Below are positions 9,590 through 20,581 of a stretch of DNA of 64,000 bases, one piece after another (within the stretch, counting starts at the first letter, position 1; every line of letters starts with the position of its first letter). This DNA is from Talinum fruticosum (Eukaryota > Streptophyta > Magnoliopsida > Caryophyllales > Talinaceae), in NCBI GenBank assembly GCA_021018815.1, contig JAITYX010000088.1, positions 930,001 to 994,000 of the forward strand. The letters are read 5' to 3'. The translations under genes and the position numbers were made by a program. A model generated the notes under the pieces. That model saw nothing but the letters and a program-made list of their open reading frames with translations, was not told the DNA's origin and searched no databases.

Positions 9590-11015
9590 CTCGTGGAGAG
9601 TATAAGTCACCCTAGAGGAGGATGAATAGGGTGATAAAGAAAATTAAACAATTTTTGTACCAAAACAAACCGAAAGTAGATTTTGAGTCTAGATTGGACT
9701 CGTAAAGGCAATAACACAAATATACGTGGAAACCGTCCCGGGGTAAAAAATCATGGAACGTTCTAATCTAAGCACCAAGTCAAATCTTTTATTTTGAATC
9801 CATAAAATATAAAGGACTCGACTCAACCAGAATTACTCCCTTAAACAATTCATTTCAAAGTTTTCCTAGACTTGAAGTTCCCTTATCTCGATCTAGTACT
9901 TCTTGATCGAGGTAACCTTTACAATCGGGACAACCGAGTTGAGTTAACCCTTGCAGCTTAGTCAAGGGACATACTAACAAAGTAAAAGAAGTATGTAACT
10001 TATTACAAGATTTCTTTACAATTAAGAAAATATGAAATGCAAAGTTGGAGTTATAAGTAGAAGATTGAGTAAGAATGAATCCAATAATAGGTTCAATAAT
10101 AATTCCGGCAACCTTCAAGTCTTGCAAAGTGGCTTCTATTTATAGACAACCAGGAAGAGTGATCGTTAAGTCCTGGTTCTAGACTAAAATCTTTACTACC
10201 CCTTATGACGGCTATTGTGTGCCACTCGAAAAGATCTATTGGGATGTGAACGTTGTGCAACGGCTCTTCGCTCCAAAAGTTGGTCCAATCACTTAGTAGT
10301 GACTGAAAACTATGGTGGAAACAATCGTTAGGCCTAGAGTTGAAGTTTTCCAGCTTTGGAAACAAACAACCCCGACACGGTGTCCGAGCCATGTCCGAAG
10401 TAGCTAAAATTTCTTTGTTGGTGTTTAACGGCTAGAAGTCTGGTTACTTTTGAAATTCAAAAATAGATTAGCCTCATTTGAATAACCTATAAAAGCAAAC
10501 CATATTGGTTCTCAATGTATAAAATAATTTGGTCCAAGATTAGACATAGATAATGATTAAATGAGGATAATTAAATGCTTAATTATCTTTGGATTAAAAG
10601 AATGTAATTTTCTGAATCTAATATACGGTAGGTTCAAATTTCATCTTGAGTCAATCCTTAAATAATCAAGTTAGAAAGAGTAAAATATAAGAGTATATGA
10701 ACTTGATCCGGTCAAATAATCCTCAAGGAAATATATACTAACTTAGAATAAAGAATTTAAGGTATAATTCGGTTTTCGTTGAAATACAAAGTCAATGCTT
10801 AGAATAAATGTGTTCAAAAATTAAGTGAGCTTGCGATGGTTCCGAGTGATGTCCGAGTGAGTCGAAATATCAGTGTAGGAGATATGTAATAAAGCGCTTT
10901 TCGAGTCGCTCGTAACGTAATGAAAACTTAGACAAGGGTTTCTATAATGCCGAGAATGACTTGGAATCAAAACCTAAGACAGATAGAGAGATAGAGATTT
11001 ATACCCGAGTCTTCA
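9590..11015 (-). mobile_element. Solo copia LTR, minus strand
   Basis: Read on minus, it begins TGAAGACTCGGG at 11015 and ends 'caaaccttca' at 9590 (1426 bp), with the family TATA box at 10136-10144. No polypurine tract or primer site lies beside either end, so it is a solo LTR. The 5-bp flanks (AACAG left, AGAAG right) match at only three positions, so the target duplication has decayed or was lost by recombination between different copies. Flanking DNA on both sides is the same kind of purine-rich repeat. Confidence 0.8.
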
Positions 11016-11252
11016 AGAAGAAGAGGGATTGGGAACAAACACTTAAGCAGCAAAATAAGAACATTCAAACAACATTCAAACAACGAGTTACTCGAATATA
11101 TATATCGGGCAATCTCTATTTAAACAGACGTGTATCATATTATTAAGATGTTTTGGGGGTCAACAAAACAAAATAATGCTTGTTTGTGATGCTTACATGG
11201 TGCAAGTTCAACAGTTTTTCATTGGTGAGCTTCTCGAAAGACAAGGCAAGTT

Positions 11253-11257
11253 CCATA
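11253..11257 (+). repeat. Copia-B left target-site duplication CCATA
   Basis: Identical to the 5 bp after the 3' LTR at 22133-22137. Confidence 0.9.
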
Positions 11258-12820
11258 TGAAGACTCGGACACTCGCTCGTAAAAGGAATCGGATATAACC
11301 ATCTCATACCTATAGAGTTTTGATTCCAAGGCATTCTCTCGTATCTCGAAACTTCTTTGAGTAAAATAGTATCTTTTCTAAGTGATACAGACTCTTACTT
11401 ATTATATTTCTTGCTTATTTGTAAGCGACTCGTAAAACCGGTTCTTTGTTCCGAGTCCAAGCATCACTCAAATTTATCACGCATTGAATAGACTGGTATT
11501 TCCTCTTTTCTCACTCGTAATCCGACTTGTGGTTATAAGTCCTATTATGTTATAGTCAGTATTTTTAGCTTGCTTCATGCTTAGTCTATATCAAGTTAAT
11601 TCTCTCCGATATTCTTTATCGAACTTGATTCTTCGCTTAGACTAAGTCGATGGAATTCCGAGTATCATGGATATTGGACTCGTAAAATTCCATTTCGTTT
11701 CGACTCGGATAATCGGTTGCTTTATTTATCGTAATTATTTTATTATCTCGTGTCTAATCTTGGGCCAAAGTATTTTATACTTTGAGAACCAAAATTGATT
11801 TACTTTTGTAGGCTATTTAATCGGGGATACACTTTTCAAATTACAAAAGTAACCGGCTTCATAACGTCAAATCACCAAGTAGACGTGGCTCTTCACCTTC
11901 TCTCGCTCCGAGTCCCAATAGATTGTGTCAAGGCTATCTCGTTTCCAAATCTGAAAACTGGAACGCCAAGCTTAACGTTGGTTTCCACCTTATCTTTCGG
12001 ACATCGCTAATGGTTTTGGGACTTCCAAGAGAGTTAAACCGTTGTCCAATGTTCACATTACAACGGATACTTTCGAGTGACTCGTAAAGCTTCTATCAAC
12101 AGATCACAGAGGACTCTCGCCAGCGAGATAAAGATAACAGCTACTACTCGCTCGGTCATCTATAAATAGAAGCCATCTCACAAGACTTTAAGGTTGCCGA
12201 ACATATTGCTAATACACGTACTTGCTCAAAGTTATTGTATTTACATTCAATCTTCAACTTACAACTCCCACTCTCTAATTCATTACTTTCTGAGTTGTAA
12301 GGTCTTGTACTCGCTACAAACTCTTTTTACATTCTCTCGTAAGGTCCCTTGACTAAGCCGTAAGGGTTAACTCAGCTTAGTTATCCCTAGCTGTAAAGGT
12401 TATCTCAGCTAGGAAGTACTAGATAAGATAAGGGAATTTCGAGTCTAGGAAAACTTGTATAGAGTTGTCTAATGGAACAACTCGGGTTCGACCAGCTCAC
12501 GGTATTTTGTGGACTCAAAATAGTGAATTTGACTTCGTGTCTAGATTGACACAGTCCATGGTTTTCTGCCCCAGGAGGGTTTCCACGTAATCTCTAAGTG
12601 TTATCTTTCCGAGTTCATTCTAGATTCGGACAGCTTTACAGCCTTGCTCTTTCTACCTAATAGCCTTCCGAGTCCAATCTTTTCTCGACCCCGTTGATAG
12701 ACTCGTAATCTATCACCTGTCTTGTTTTTTACGGAAGAGCTAAAGTTTCCAAGAAAAACTCCTATCACCCTATTCACCGCCCCTCTAGGGTGACTCGGAC
12801 TTTCCCCAAGCAAACCTTCA
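11258..12820 (+). repeat. Copia-B 5' LTR
   Basis: TGAAGACTCGG...CAAACCTTCA. Palindrome 1 at 11766-11784, inverted repeat 2 at 11800-11852, TATA box at 12161-12169. Followed directly by the primer binding site. Confidence 0.95.
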
Positions 12821-12821
12821 A

Positions 12822-12835
12822 TTGGTATTAAAGCC
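12822..12835 (+). other. Primer binding site, copia-B
   Basis: 'TTGGTATTAAAGCC', the initiator Met-tRNA type site with two transitions from the usual plant sequence. Confidence 0.8.
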
Positions 12836-12880
12836 TAGCCTTTCGTAAAGGATCTAACAATCCAAAGGTTTAAAGATCAA

Positions 12881-14270
12881 ATGGCTCGTAACACCGGAGA
12901 GTTCGACGAAGGAAGATCTTCCAACAGGCCATCAAAATTCAAAGGATCAAACTTTGGGCACTCGGAATAAGCTTATGGAATGTTTTCTTATGGATCATGA
13001 TGAAGAAGTATGGGAAATCATACAACAAGGAAACTACATTCCAATGAAGACAGATGAATTCAAAATCATTCCCAAGACAAAGGCCGAGTTCACACCAGAG
13101 AAGCAGAGAAGTTCGTAAAGAACTTCAAAGCAATGAACATCCTTATGTGCGCCATAAGCTCGTAAGAATATAATCGAGTCTCTCGCTCGTGACTCGCTAA
13201 AGAGGTGTGGGATACTTTAGTCAACACCTACGAAGGTACAAGTCGGTAAGACAAGCAAAGATCAATCAATATCTTCATAAATATGAGCTTTTCAAAATGG
13301 AGCCAAAGAAGAACATTACTCGGATGTTCATTCGCTTCACCGAGATTACTAATAATCTCAAATCTCTCGGGAAAGAAAATTTCCCATGAAGAAATGTGCC
13401 GGAAAATTCTCGAAGCCTACCCAAGAGACGATGGGGTCCGAAGGTGACTCGCCATAAAGGAGGTTCGTAACCTTTCACTCTTCAAGCCGACGAGCTCATC
13501 GGAAAGCTTCTAACTCATGAGATCCATCTAGAAGAAGAGGATGCCGAGGGTAGTACCAAAAGAAACTTAGCACCGAAAGCCTCGTAATCCAAAGAAGCAA
13601 ATCCGAGCCCTTCCGATTCGTAAGAGGATCCCATGGCACTCATTGCAAGAGGCTTCAAGAGAATGATGAAGCACAAAAGATGGGCCAAAGGCCAAAATAA
13701 GAATTCTACAAGAAAGATAAGAAAGACAGTAAAAGGTAAGTTTACTTCCCGTCTAAATTTTCTTTGACTAAGAATTCTGGTTGTTTCGAATGTGGCAAAG
13801 AAAGACCACATAGTCAAGGACTCGTCCAAAAATGAAAAGGGACAGAAAGAAGAAGAAAGCCATGATGGCAACATGGAGCGATGAGGATTCATCGAAGATG
13901 ATGAGGACTCGGACGACTCGAAATGTCTCGATGGCAATTTCGATTCGGAAGCCGAACAGAGTTAGACTCGGACTCGGACAATGAGGAAACAAATCCTCAA
14001 GAGGTAATCGAATACTTTCTTAAGTTCTCCAAAGTTGATTTAGCTAAGTATATTTTTACTTTGGAAGAAAAGTCCAATTCGATTCTTCTCAATTCAAAGA
14101 ACAACTTGAGTTAATCACTTCGAGAGCACTTCTTTGAAAATTGAATTAGAAAACCGAGACTCTCATTCGGAGAACTCAAGACTAGTGCTCAATCTAATGA
14201 GACCGAGTGTGAGCCGCTCAGAAAGAAAATGAGCTACTAAAAGGGAAGCTCACTGAGTCTCAAGATCTAG
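12881..14270 (+). pseudogene. gag: Copia-B gag, broken
   Basis: ATG at 12881 opens MARNTGEFDEGRSS; a stop follows the 'KFKGSNFGHSE' block, where the family has Trp. Later blocks: 'LFKMEPKKNITRMFIRFTE' (about 13286), 'FPHEEMC'-like residues (about 13380), a zinc knuckle near 13770-13815 starting 'GCFECG', an acidic run, and the coiled-coil tail at about 14110-14270. The fourth zinc ligand reads 'gactcgtcc' where copia-A has 'gactgtccc', a one-base insertion that shifts the frame. Confidence 0.85.
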
Positions 14271-14689
14271 TTTTAAAGTTTACTCAAGGTCGAAGAACCT
14301 TGACATGCTCTTAGGATCACAATGTGTCTCTTTTCGAAAAGAAGATCTTGGTTTCAACAAAGAGGAAGAATCTAATTCCTACTCGGAATTTTTCAAAAGG
14401 ATTCCGTAACCGTGAAGTTCGAGAAAGATGAGCACGGTCCCATTCACGTAAATGAAGGGAGGACTAAGGTCTAGTTACAAAAAGAAACCATTCTCTCCTA
14501 TTTCAAAAGGAAAGGTTTTCAAAAAGAAAGAGACACGGACTCGCTTCTCGAGAGGAAGACTCGTAATCCGACAAAACCCAAAGTCATTCAAATCTGGGTT
14601 CTAAAACACCTTCTTCCTCGTAAAAGGACCACAAGAAGGAATGTTACTCGGGTTCGTTAGAGGAAGTGAGAGGGGTTAGATTCTCTCTG

Positions 14690-15094
14690 CTTTTGCAGGT
14701 TACTCGTAAAAGATCAAAAGGACATTGGTACTGGACAGCGGATGTTCACGACACATGTCGAGTGACCAAGGACTCTTTTCCGAGCTAGAATCATACAAAG
14801 GAGGAAAAATGACCTTTGGAGATGACAAAGCAAAGGCAAGATAGTGGGTATTGGTAAGATTGGAAATGGAAGCAATCTGGTGAGCCCAGCCTACCTTGTC
14901 AAAGGACTAAAATACACTCGCTTAGCATCTCCCGAGCAATGCAACAAAGGTCAGGAGGTAAGATTCACTAAATCTAAGTGCTACATCTCGGATGAGACCA
15001 CCAAAGAGATAAAGCTCTCGGTAAGAGATCCGGTAACACTTATATCATTCCTCTTCTCGACCCAAGCCGAATTTATCCTGCTTAAAAGCATCTC
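14690..15094 (+). pseudogene. pol: Copia-B protease and pre-integrase, broken
   Basis: The protease active-site region 'LDSGCSRHMS' is readable in pieces at about 14735-14765. It is followed by 'GIGKIGNGSNLVSPAYLVKG' (about 14848) and 'LSISQLC'-like residues. The Asp-Ser-Gly triad is kept. Confidence 0.82.
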
Positions 15095-16090
15095 TTCACG
15101 ATGATTCAAGGTCTTGGCATCGTAGATTAGGTCATATTAGCATGCATACTATCAAAAAGCCGGCATCTCATGGTCTCGGTTAGGGGTTTACCTAACCGTG
15201 TCTTTGAGAAAGACAAAGTTTGTGAAGCATGTACAAGGGGGAAACAGGTCGATCCTCGTTCAAATCTCTCAAGACTGTTTCAACAACAAAGGTGCTTGAA
15301 CCGCTACATATGGATCTATGTGGTGAAATTCCAAGAAAGAGCCTCGGAGGTAAATCCTACATTTTTGTCATTATTGATGACTTTTCAAGATTTACCTGGG
15401 TGTGTTTTCTCAAGCATAAAAATGAAGCCTTCAAAGAGTTCAAGCAAGCTCTATAGAAAGATTCAAGTTGAGTCTCGCACTCGGATTCAAAAGATTCGAA
15501 CCGACCATGGAAGGGAGTTCAACCACTCGTAATTCTCGTAGTTCCGCGATCGGAATGGAATCTCTCACAACTTCTCAACACCAAGAACTCCTCAACGTAA
15601 TGAAGTAGTAGAGAGAAAGAACAGAACCCTTGAAGAAATAGCAAGGACGATGATGATTGAACACAATTTACCTTACTATTTCTGGGCCGAGGCAGTCAAC
15701 ACAGCCTAACTACACTTTGAACAGATGCCTCATCGTGACCATTCTCGAAGAAAACACCCTACGAGCTCTACAAAAGGAAGAAGCCAAACATCTCATACTT
15801 TAAGCCCTTTGGTTGCAAGTGTTTTATTCACAATAATGGTAAGAATCACCTAACCAAGTTTGATGCTAGGTCGATGAAGGTACTTTTCTCGGGTTACTCT
15901 TCTCATAGAAAAGCTTATCGTGTTTTTAACAAAAGAACTAACAAAGTGGAAGAAAGCATCCACGTAGTGTTTGATGAGTTTGAACAGGAGAAGCCAAGTG
16001 AATCATCATACTCAGAACCGAAGCTCAGTAGAGATGATGATGAAGCCGAGACTACAAAGACTCGGACTCAACCTCGCTCAAAATGAGGCC
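15095..16090 (+). pseudogene. pol: Copia-B integrase, broken
   Basis: Readable: the 'WHRRLGHISMHTI' zinc-binding block (about 15117), 'LHMDLCGEIPRKSLGGKSY' (about 15300), the 'FSRFTWVCFLKHKNEAFKEF' core (about 15380), 'IRTDHGREFN' (about 15490) with the second catalytic Asp, 'VVERKNRTLEEIARTMMIEH' (about 15606) with the catalytic Glu, and the C-terminal 'KAYRVFNKRTNKVEESIHVV' (about 15910). Several frameshifts separate them. Confidence 0.87.
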
Positions 16091-16349
16091 ACTCGTAACG
16101 AGGAAACTCGTAATGCGACAACTCAAGAGCTCACTCGGATCGAACAAACCAATGAAGAAGATCACTCGTAACAAGATCAAGTGGTTCAACCCACAAATCT
16201 CGTGAATCGAGAACAGGTAAAGCATTCAAGTTTACTTCTAGTCATCCACTAGAGAACATACTCTCCGACATCAACACTGGGTAAGAACTCGTTCTTCTCT
16301 ACATAATCTATGTGTATTCACCGCATTCATTTCATTAAACGAACCCAGA

Positions 16350-17165
16350 AATGCACTAGAGGCCCTTAATGAACCTGAATGGGTAGAGGCAATGCAAGAA
16401 GAACTCAATCAATTCGAGAGAAACCAAGTCCGGACTCGACCAACCGACCTTCCGACCACCCAGCTATAGGAACCAAATGGGTTTTCAAAAACAAACTGGA
16501 TGAGGATGGTGTAATAGTCGAAATAAGGCTAGACTTGTGGCTCAGGGATATAATCAAGAAGAAGAATTGATTGTGGGGAAACCTTTGCACTCGTAGCTGA
16601 ATTGAAGCCATTAGAATATCTGTTGGCATTTACATTCAAGCATGCATATTAAATTATATCAAATGGATGTTAAGTGTGCTTTTCTGAATGGTTTAATTGA
16701 AGAAGAAGTCTATGTCGAGCAGTTCCCTGGTTTTGAAAACTCGGAATTTCCAAATCATGTTTTCAAACTTCAAAAGGCTCTCTATGGTCTTAAACAAGCA
16801 CCTCGAGCTTGGTATGAAAGACTAAGTAGCTTCTTGGTTCAAAATGAATTTTAAAAGAGATCGGATCGACAAGACTCTCTTCATAAAGACCAAGGAAAAA
16901 GATTTCCTTATTGTTCAAATCTATGTTGATGATATTATTTTCAGTGCTACTAATGAGTTTCGTGTCGAGAATTTTCCGAGTTGATGAGTCAAGAATTCCA
17001 AATGAGCATGATGGGGGAACTTAATTTCTTCCTTGGCTTACAAATCAAACAAGATAAGGATGGAATCTTTGTTCATCAATCTAAGTATACCAAGGAATTG
17101 CTGAAGAAATACAAACTTCAAGATGCAAAGCACGCATCTACACCCATGAGCAAGCAAAGATAAAG
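16350..17165 (+). pseudogene. pol: Copia-B reverse transcriptase, broken
   Basis: 'EWVEAMQEELNQFERNQV' near 16380, 'GTKWVFKNKLDEDG' near 16470, '[19 protein letters not shown]' at about 16651, '[17 protein letters not shown]' at about 16770, and YVDD at 16922-16933. The stretch 16642-16850 is continuously open. At about 16588 the family 'gcacctgtagc' is 'gcactcgtagc', one of the recurrent CTG-related differences. Confidence 0.88.
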
Positions 17166-17864
17166 CTTGACTCGGACGAGAAAGGTAAAGCGATAGATCG
17201 AAACTCTATCGAGGTATGATTGGATCTTTACTATATCTTACTTCAAGCAGGCCGATATAATGTTCAGTGTTTGTCTATACGCAAGATTTCAAGCTAATCC
17301 AAAAGAATCACATCTCACTGCGGTGAAGAGAATATTCGGATATCTTGCAGGCACTCGTAATTTAGGTCTATGGTATTCCGTAGACTCGTAACCGACTCTT
17401 TCTGGATACTCGCACGCAGACTATGCAGGATACAAAGTTGATCGAAAGAGCACATCCGGAGCGTATCAATTTCCGGGTCAATCCCTAATATCTTGGCACT
17501 TAAAGAAGCAGTAACTCGCAGCTCTATCAACCGCCGAAGCCGAGTATATTACCGCTGGAGCTTGTTGCGCTTAGATTCTTTGGATAAAGCAACACTTGAG
17601 AGATCTTGGACTATCATTCAAATCAATACCTATCAAGTGTGACAACCAAAACGCAATTAGCATCACCAAGAATGCCTGTCCAAAGCATTCGAAAACAAAG
17701 CATATCGAGGTCGGATATCACTTCCTACGCGATCACTCGAAAAAGGTGATATTGAACTTGAGTTCATTCCTACTAATCTTCAATTAGCTGATATCTTTAC
17801 TAAGCCTCTTGGTGAAGATCAGCTTTGCTTTATTCGGAATGAGCTTGGTATGTTAAATGCTTAA
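17166..17864 (+). pseudogene. pol: Copia-B RNase H and pol C-terminus, broken
   Basis: 'MIGSLLYLT' block (about 17218), then 'LSFKSIPIKCDNQNAISITK' (17605), 'SKTKHIEVGYHFLRDHS' (17690), and the family end 'LADIFTKPLGEDQL...NELGMLNA' with the stop codon at 17862-17864. Spacing to the aORF start is 636 bp. Confidence 0.87.
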
Positions 17865-18500
17865 TTATGTGCTATCCTTATTCATTGCATAATTCCGTGT
17901 TATGTGCTTTCACCTTTAATAACCATTAGCTCGACTTGATTCAGTGATACCTGGGCTGATAGTTATTTCGCGTTTCGAGTCACTCGAAACCTATCTCGAG
18001 TCAAACTCGGACGTAGAGAAACTTCGACTTCAAATTTTCTGAAACTATCTCTAGATCGGTGGAGAGTTTCGGATCATTTTTTTCAAAATCCTTCTCTTTC
18101 TCTCTCGAGCGCCGTGATCGGATTTTAGCCGTGGATTTCTAACCGATGAAATCTTAACCGTTGAAGAGAACCGTCACACCGGCCTTAGGTGACCGATGGA
18201 CAAGCCGAGTCGAACGGAGTTATACTTAACGGATAGTTGACGGGCGCGCTTATTTTCTATAAATAGCGTCTATTCATCTTCGTCTCGATACTCTAAACTC
18301 CATCTCTCTCAAACGAAACCTTTCGCGGAAGATTACTACGTGAACAAGTCATCCTTGATCGTCTACAAGCGTCGAAGAAGCCCTCTCTCGTAAGTTTCGA
18401 CTGCTCTCATCTCTTTCTTCTACATTTTCTTTGTTTCTTCTCTTCTACATCTCCTTCTCTTTCCTACTCAAAAGTTTCATCTTTCCGTTCTTCTCTCAAA
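17865..18500 (+). other. Spacer between pol and aORF, copia-B
   Basis: No coding frame is conserved. A TATA-like 'ctataaatagcg' at about 18258-18269 precedes 'cttcgtctcgatactc', and the matching place in copia-C has 'ctataaataacg' (about 49853). A conserved internal TATA box 230-270 bp before the aORF start suggests a subgenomic promoter for that ORF; this is inference. Confidence 0.45.
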
Positions 18501-20160
18501 ATGCCTAAAAGAGGAAACCATCCCGACTGCCGTGTCTCATCCTCTTCCAAAAGCCTCGTACCAAAACTCCAAAAAGGTCCACCCCTTCCAAACCCATTGT
18601 CTCCCAAAGACCTTGTGTTGGACGACAAGTTCTTTCCTACAACCAAATTTTCTTGGTTGTCCCACATTCAAACCACCGGAGCATACAACTTCATGTGCTT
18701 CAGCGAGTTCATCTATCCCAAACTCGTTTCGAGTTCTACACTCACCTCACCCACTCCGAAAATGTTCTAACCTCTAGGGTTCGTAACATAACCTGTTCAT
18801 CTAAACACCTCTCTCCTCCACCGCTTGTTCAAGGTCTCCTCTCTCTCTTGAACAAGCAACCCCATTCCTTTCACTCGAAGTCGCCGACGACTTCTTTTAA
18901 AAATACGCCAAAGAGTTCCCCGAGTCCCGAAAAACTTTTCCGTGACTCGGCTTGAAGTCGAATCTCGTCTTTGTGCTTTCGCCGATGAGAACCTTTTTCG
19001 CACAGACATTCCAAGCAAGGAGAACCCCAACTCCAAGCATCTCAAAGCTCTGTTTGACATCTTTGAGGGATACAAAGTAGACCTCTTCCCTCCATCATTG
19101 AGCGAGATGGCCGCCGTGCCAGCTCAACTCCAATCCAAGAAGAACACCTCCCTTCCTTTCGGTGCTCTTCCGACCCTTGTCTTCAAACAATTCCAAGTTC
19201 CTCTCCCCTCGGACCCAAACGTCGTGATCCGAGGCTGCCGTTGTAGTCGGCAAAAAGGAACTGCAGGGGTACGGATACCAGAAACCGAACCCGGTGTCCG
19301 GGTGCATAACTCGGAGCCGAGGCCCCCTTCTCCATCTCGGACTCGTAAATCAACTCCTCTCTCTCCCCTCTCCAACTGGTGGTGCCTCCACCTCAGGTGC
19401 CTCAAAATCTCTCTCCGCTCTCTTGTCCCCTGTTTTTATGGACAAGATCAACTCCGTGTCTTCCGATTTCGGATACATGCTCGATCCTTCAAATCTGTTC
19501 TCCAAAATGTGACCGTCAATCTCAAGACTGGTCAATCCCAAATTCGAGAGTAGCAGTCTCTAGTTCTTCGGATGAGGGAACCGGTAAAGGAGCAGAAGGA
19601 GCCGCTCGAGCTCCTCGAGAGAGACGGTCCAAGGCGGCTCGAGACCATGATGACTCGGACGCGTCCGAAGCGTCTTCGAGCCCGAGTCCGACCTCCTCGG
19701 ACAGCGGGAAGAAGAAGAAGAAGCTGCAAATGCAAAAGCAGCAGACGCCGAGGACCCCGCGGCCGAGGCGAGTCCATCCGGGCAAGGGAAGGAACACCAA
19801 GAAGAAGCAAGTGGGAACCGCCGAGGGTCGACTCGCTCCATAAGCTTAAATAGCAAGTACTCAGCTCGGACAATAGTCCGAGTAGGTCGAAGACCTTGTT
19901 ACTCCAGTGGGTCGGATAGAGCAGCCCCCTCCAGACTACCGAGGTTCCAAGGGAAGAACCCTCGATCCACTCACTTTGGGTCCGCCACTCGGAGCCGAGC
20001 CCCGAAGATAATCCCATTTCTCCCTTCACCGCGCTCAAGCACATTGTCAAGATCTTATCGGCGCCGGCGAACCTCTCGCTCCCTCCGCCTCTGCTCCCTC
20101 CGCCTCCACTCGAAATCTCCCTCTCCCTCATAGGCGCCATGCACCGAGTCACAATTCCTC
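18501..20160 (+). pseudogene. Copia-B extra ORF (aORF, envelope-like position), broken
   Basis: Third ORF between pol and the 3' LTR. ATG at 18501 opens MPKRGNHPDC; the same MPKRG start is at 39045 and 59477 on minus. The N-terminal third is a globular region: 'LDDKFFPTTKFSWLSHI' (about 18616), 'TTGAYNFMCFSEFIYPK', then 'LLHRLF' and 'NPIPF' blocks in shifted frames, and 'NPNSKHLKALFDIFEGYKVD' (about 19023). The middle is Pro/Ser-rich; the C-terminal part is Glu/Lys-rich, probably coiled coil, ending in an acidic 'EPLDDL'-type motif family-wide. The N-terminal block resembles a plant-transposon domain often annotated as 'putative plant transposon protein'. SIRE-type elements carry an envelope-like ORF here, but I see no signal peptide or clear membrane segment, so an envelope role is not shown. 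Confidence 0.7.
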
Positions 20161-20261
20161 GGCCTGCCGTAGTCTCCTTCTTTCTGAAATTTTTTTTGTC
20201 CGGACATCTAAGTTGTACTACTTGCTCTTTTCTTCCCTTCTTTTTCTTGTTGTTTTTTGCT

Positions 20262-20280
20262 GAAAGGCAAGGGGGAGAAA
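20262..20280 (+). other. Upstream polypurine tract, copia-B
   Basis: 'gaaaggcaagggggagaaa', the first of two purine tracts before the 3' LTR. Confidence 0.6.
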
Positions 20281-20568
20281 TAGAGAAATAGAGTCGAAAA
20301 ACTTGTTGTTGTGTTTAGGGGAGTTTTTCCGCCCATTTGAATTTTAATGGATTAATGCATTTCATTACTACTTTCCGAGTTCATTATTGCTAGCATGTCT
20401 TTTCCGAGTTAATGTTAATTACTTAAAGCATACTTTACTTTTTGCTCGATATATTAAGTATTGCTCGATACATTGAGTATGCCTTACTCATCTCATCTCA
20501 TGCGCATCCACTCGGAATTAATTTTTTCTCTAACAAAGTTTCTGTTTAAGTATGGAATGCCTTTCATC

Positions 20569-20581
20569 AAAAAGGGGAGAT
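20569..20581 (+). other. LTR-adjacent polypurine tract, copia-B
   Basis: 'aaaaaggggagat' directly precedes the 3' LTR start at 20582. Confidence 0.88.

Noticed and set aside
19522..20152. Minus-strand open frames opposite the copia-B aORF
   Set aside because: They are shadows of the Ser/Arg/Pro-rich plus-strand ORF; none is kept in the other aORF copies.
18501..20160. Calling the aORF a true viral envelope gene
   Set aside because: No signal peptide, transmembrane helix or cleavage site is visible; only its position between pol and LTR supports the idea.
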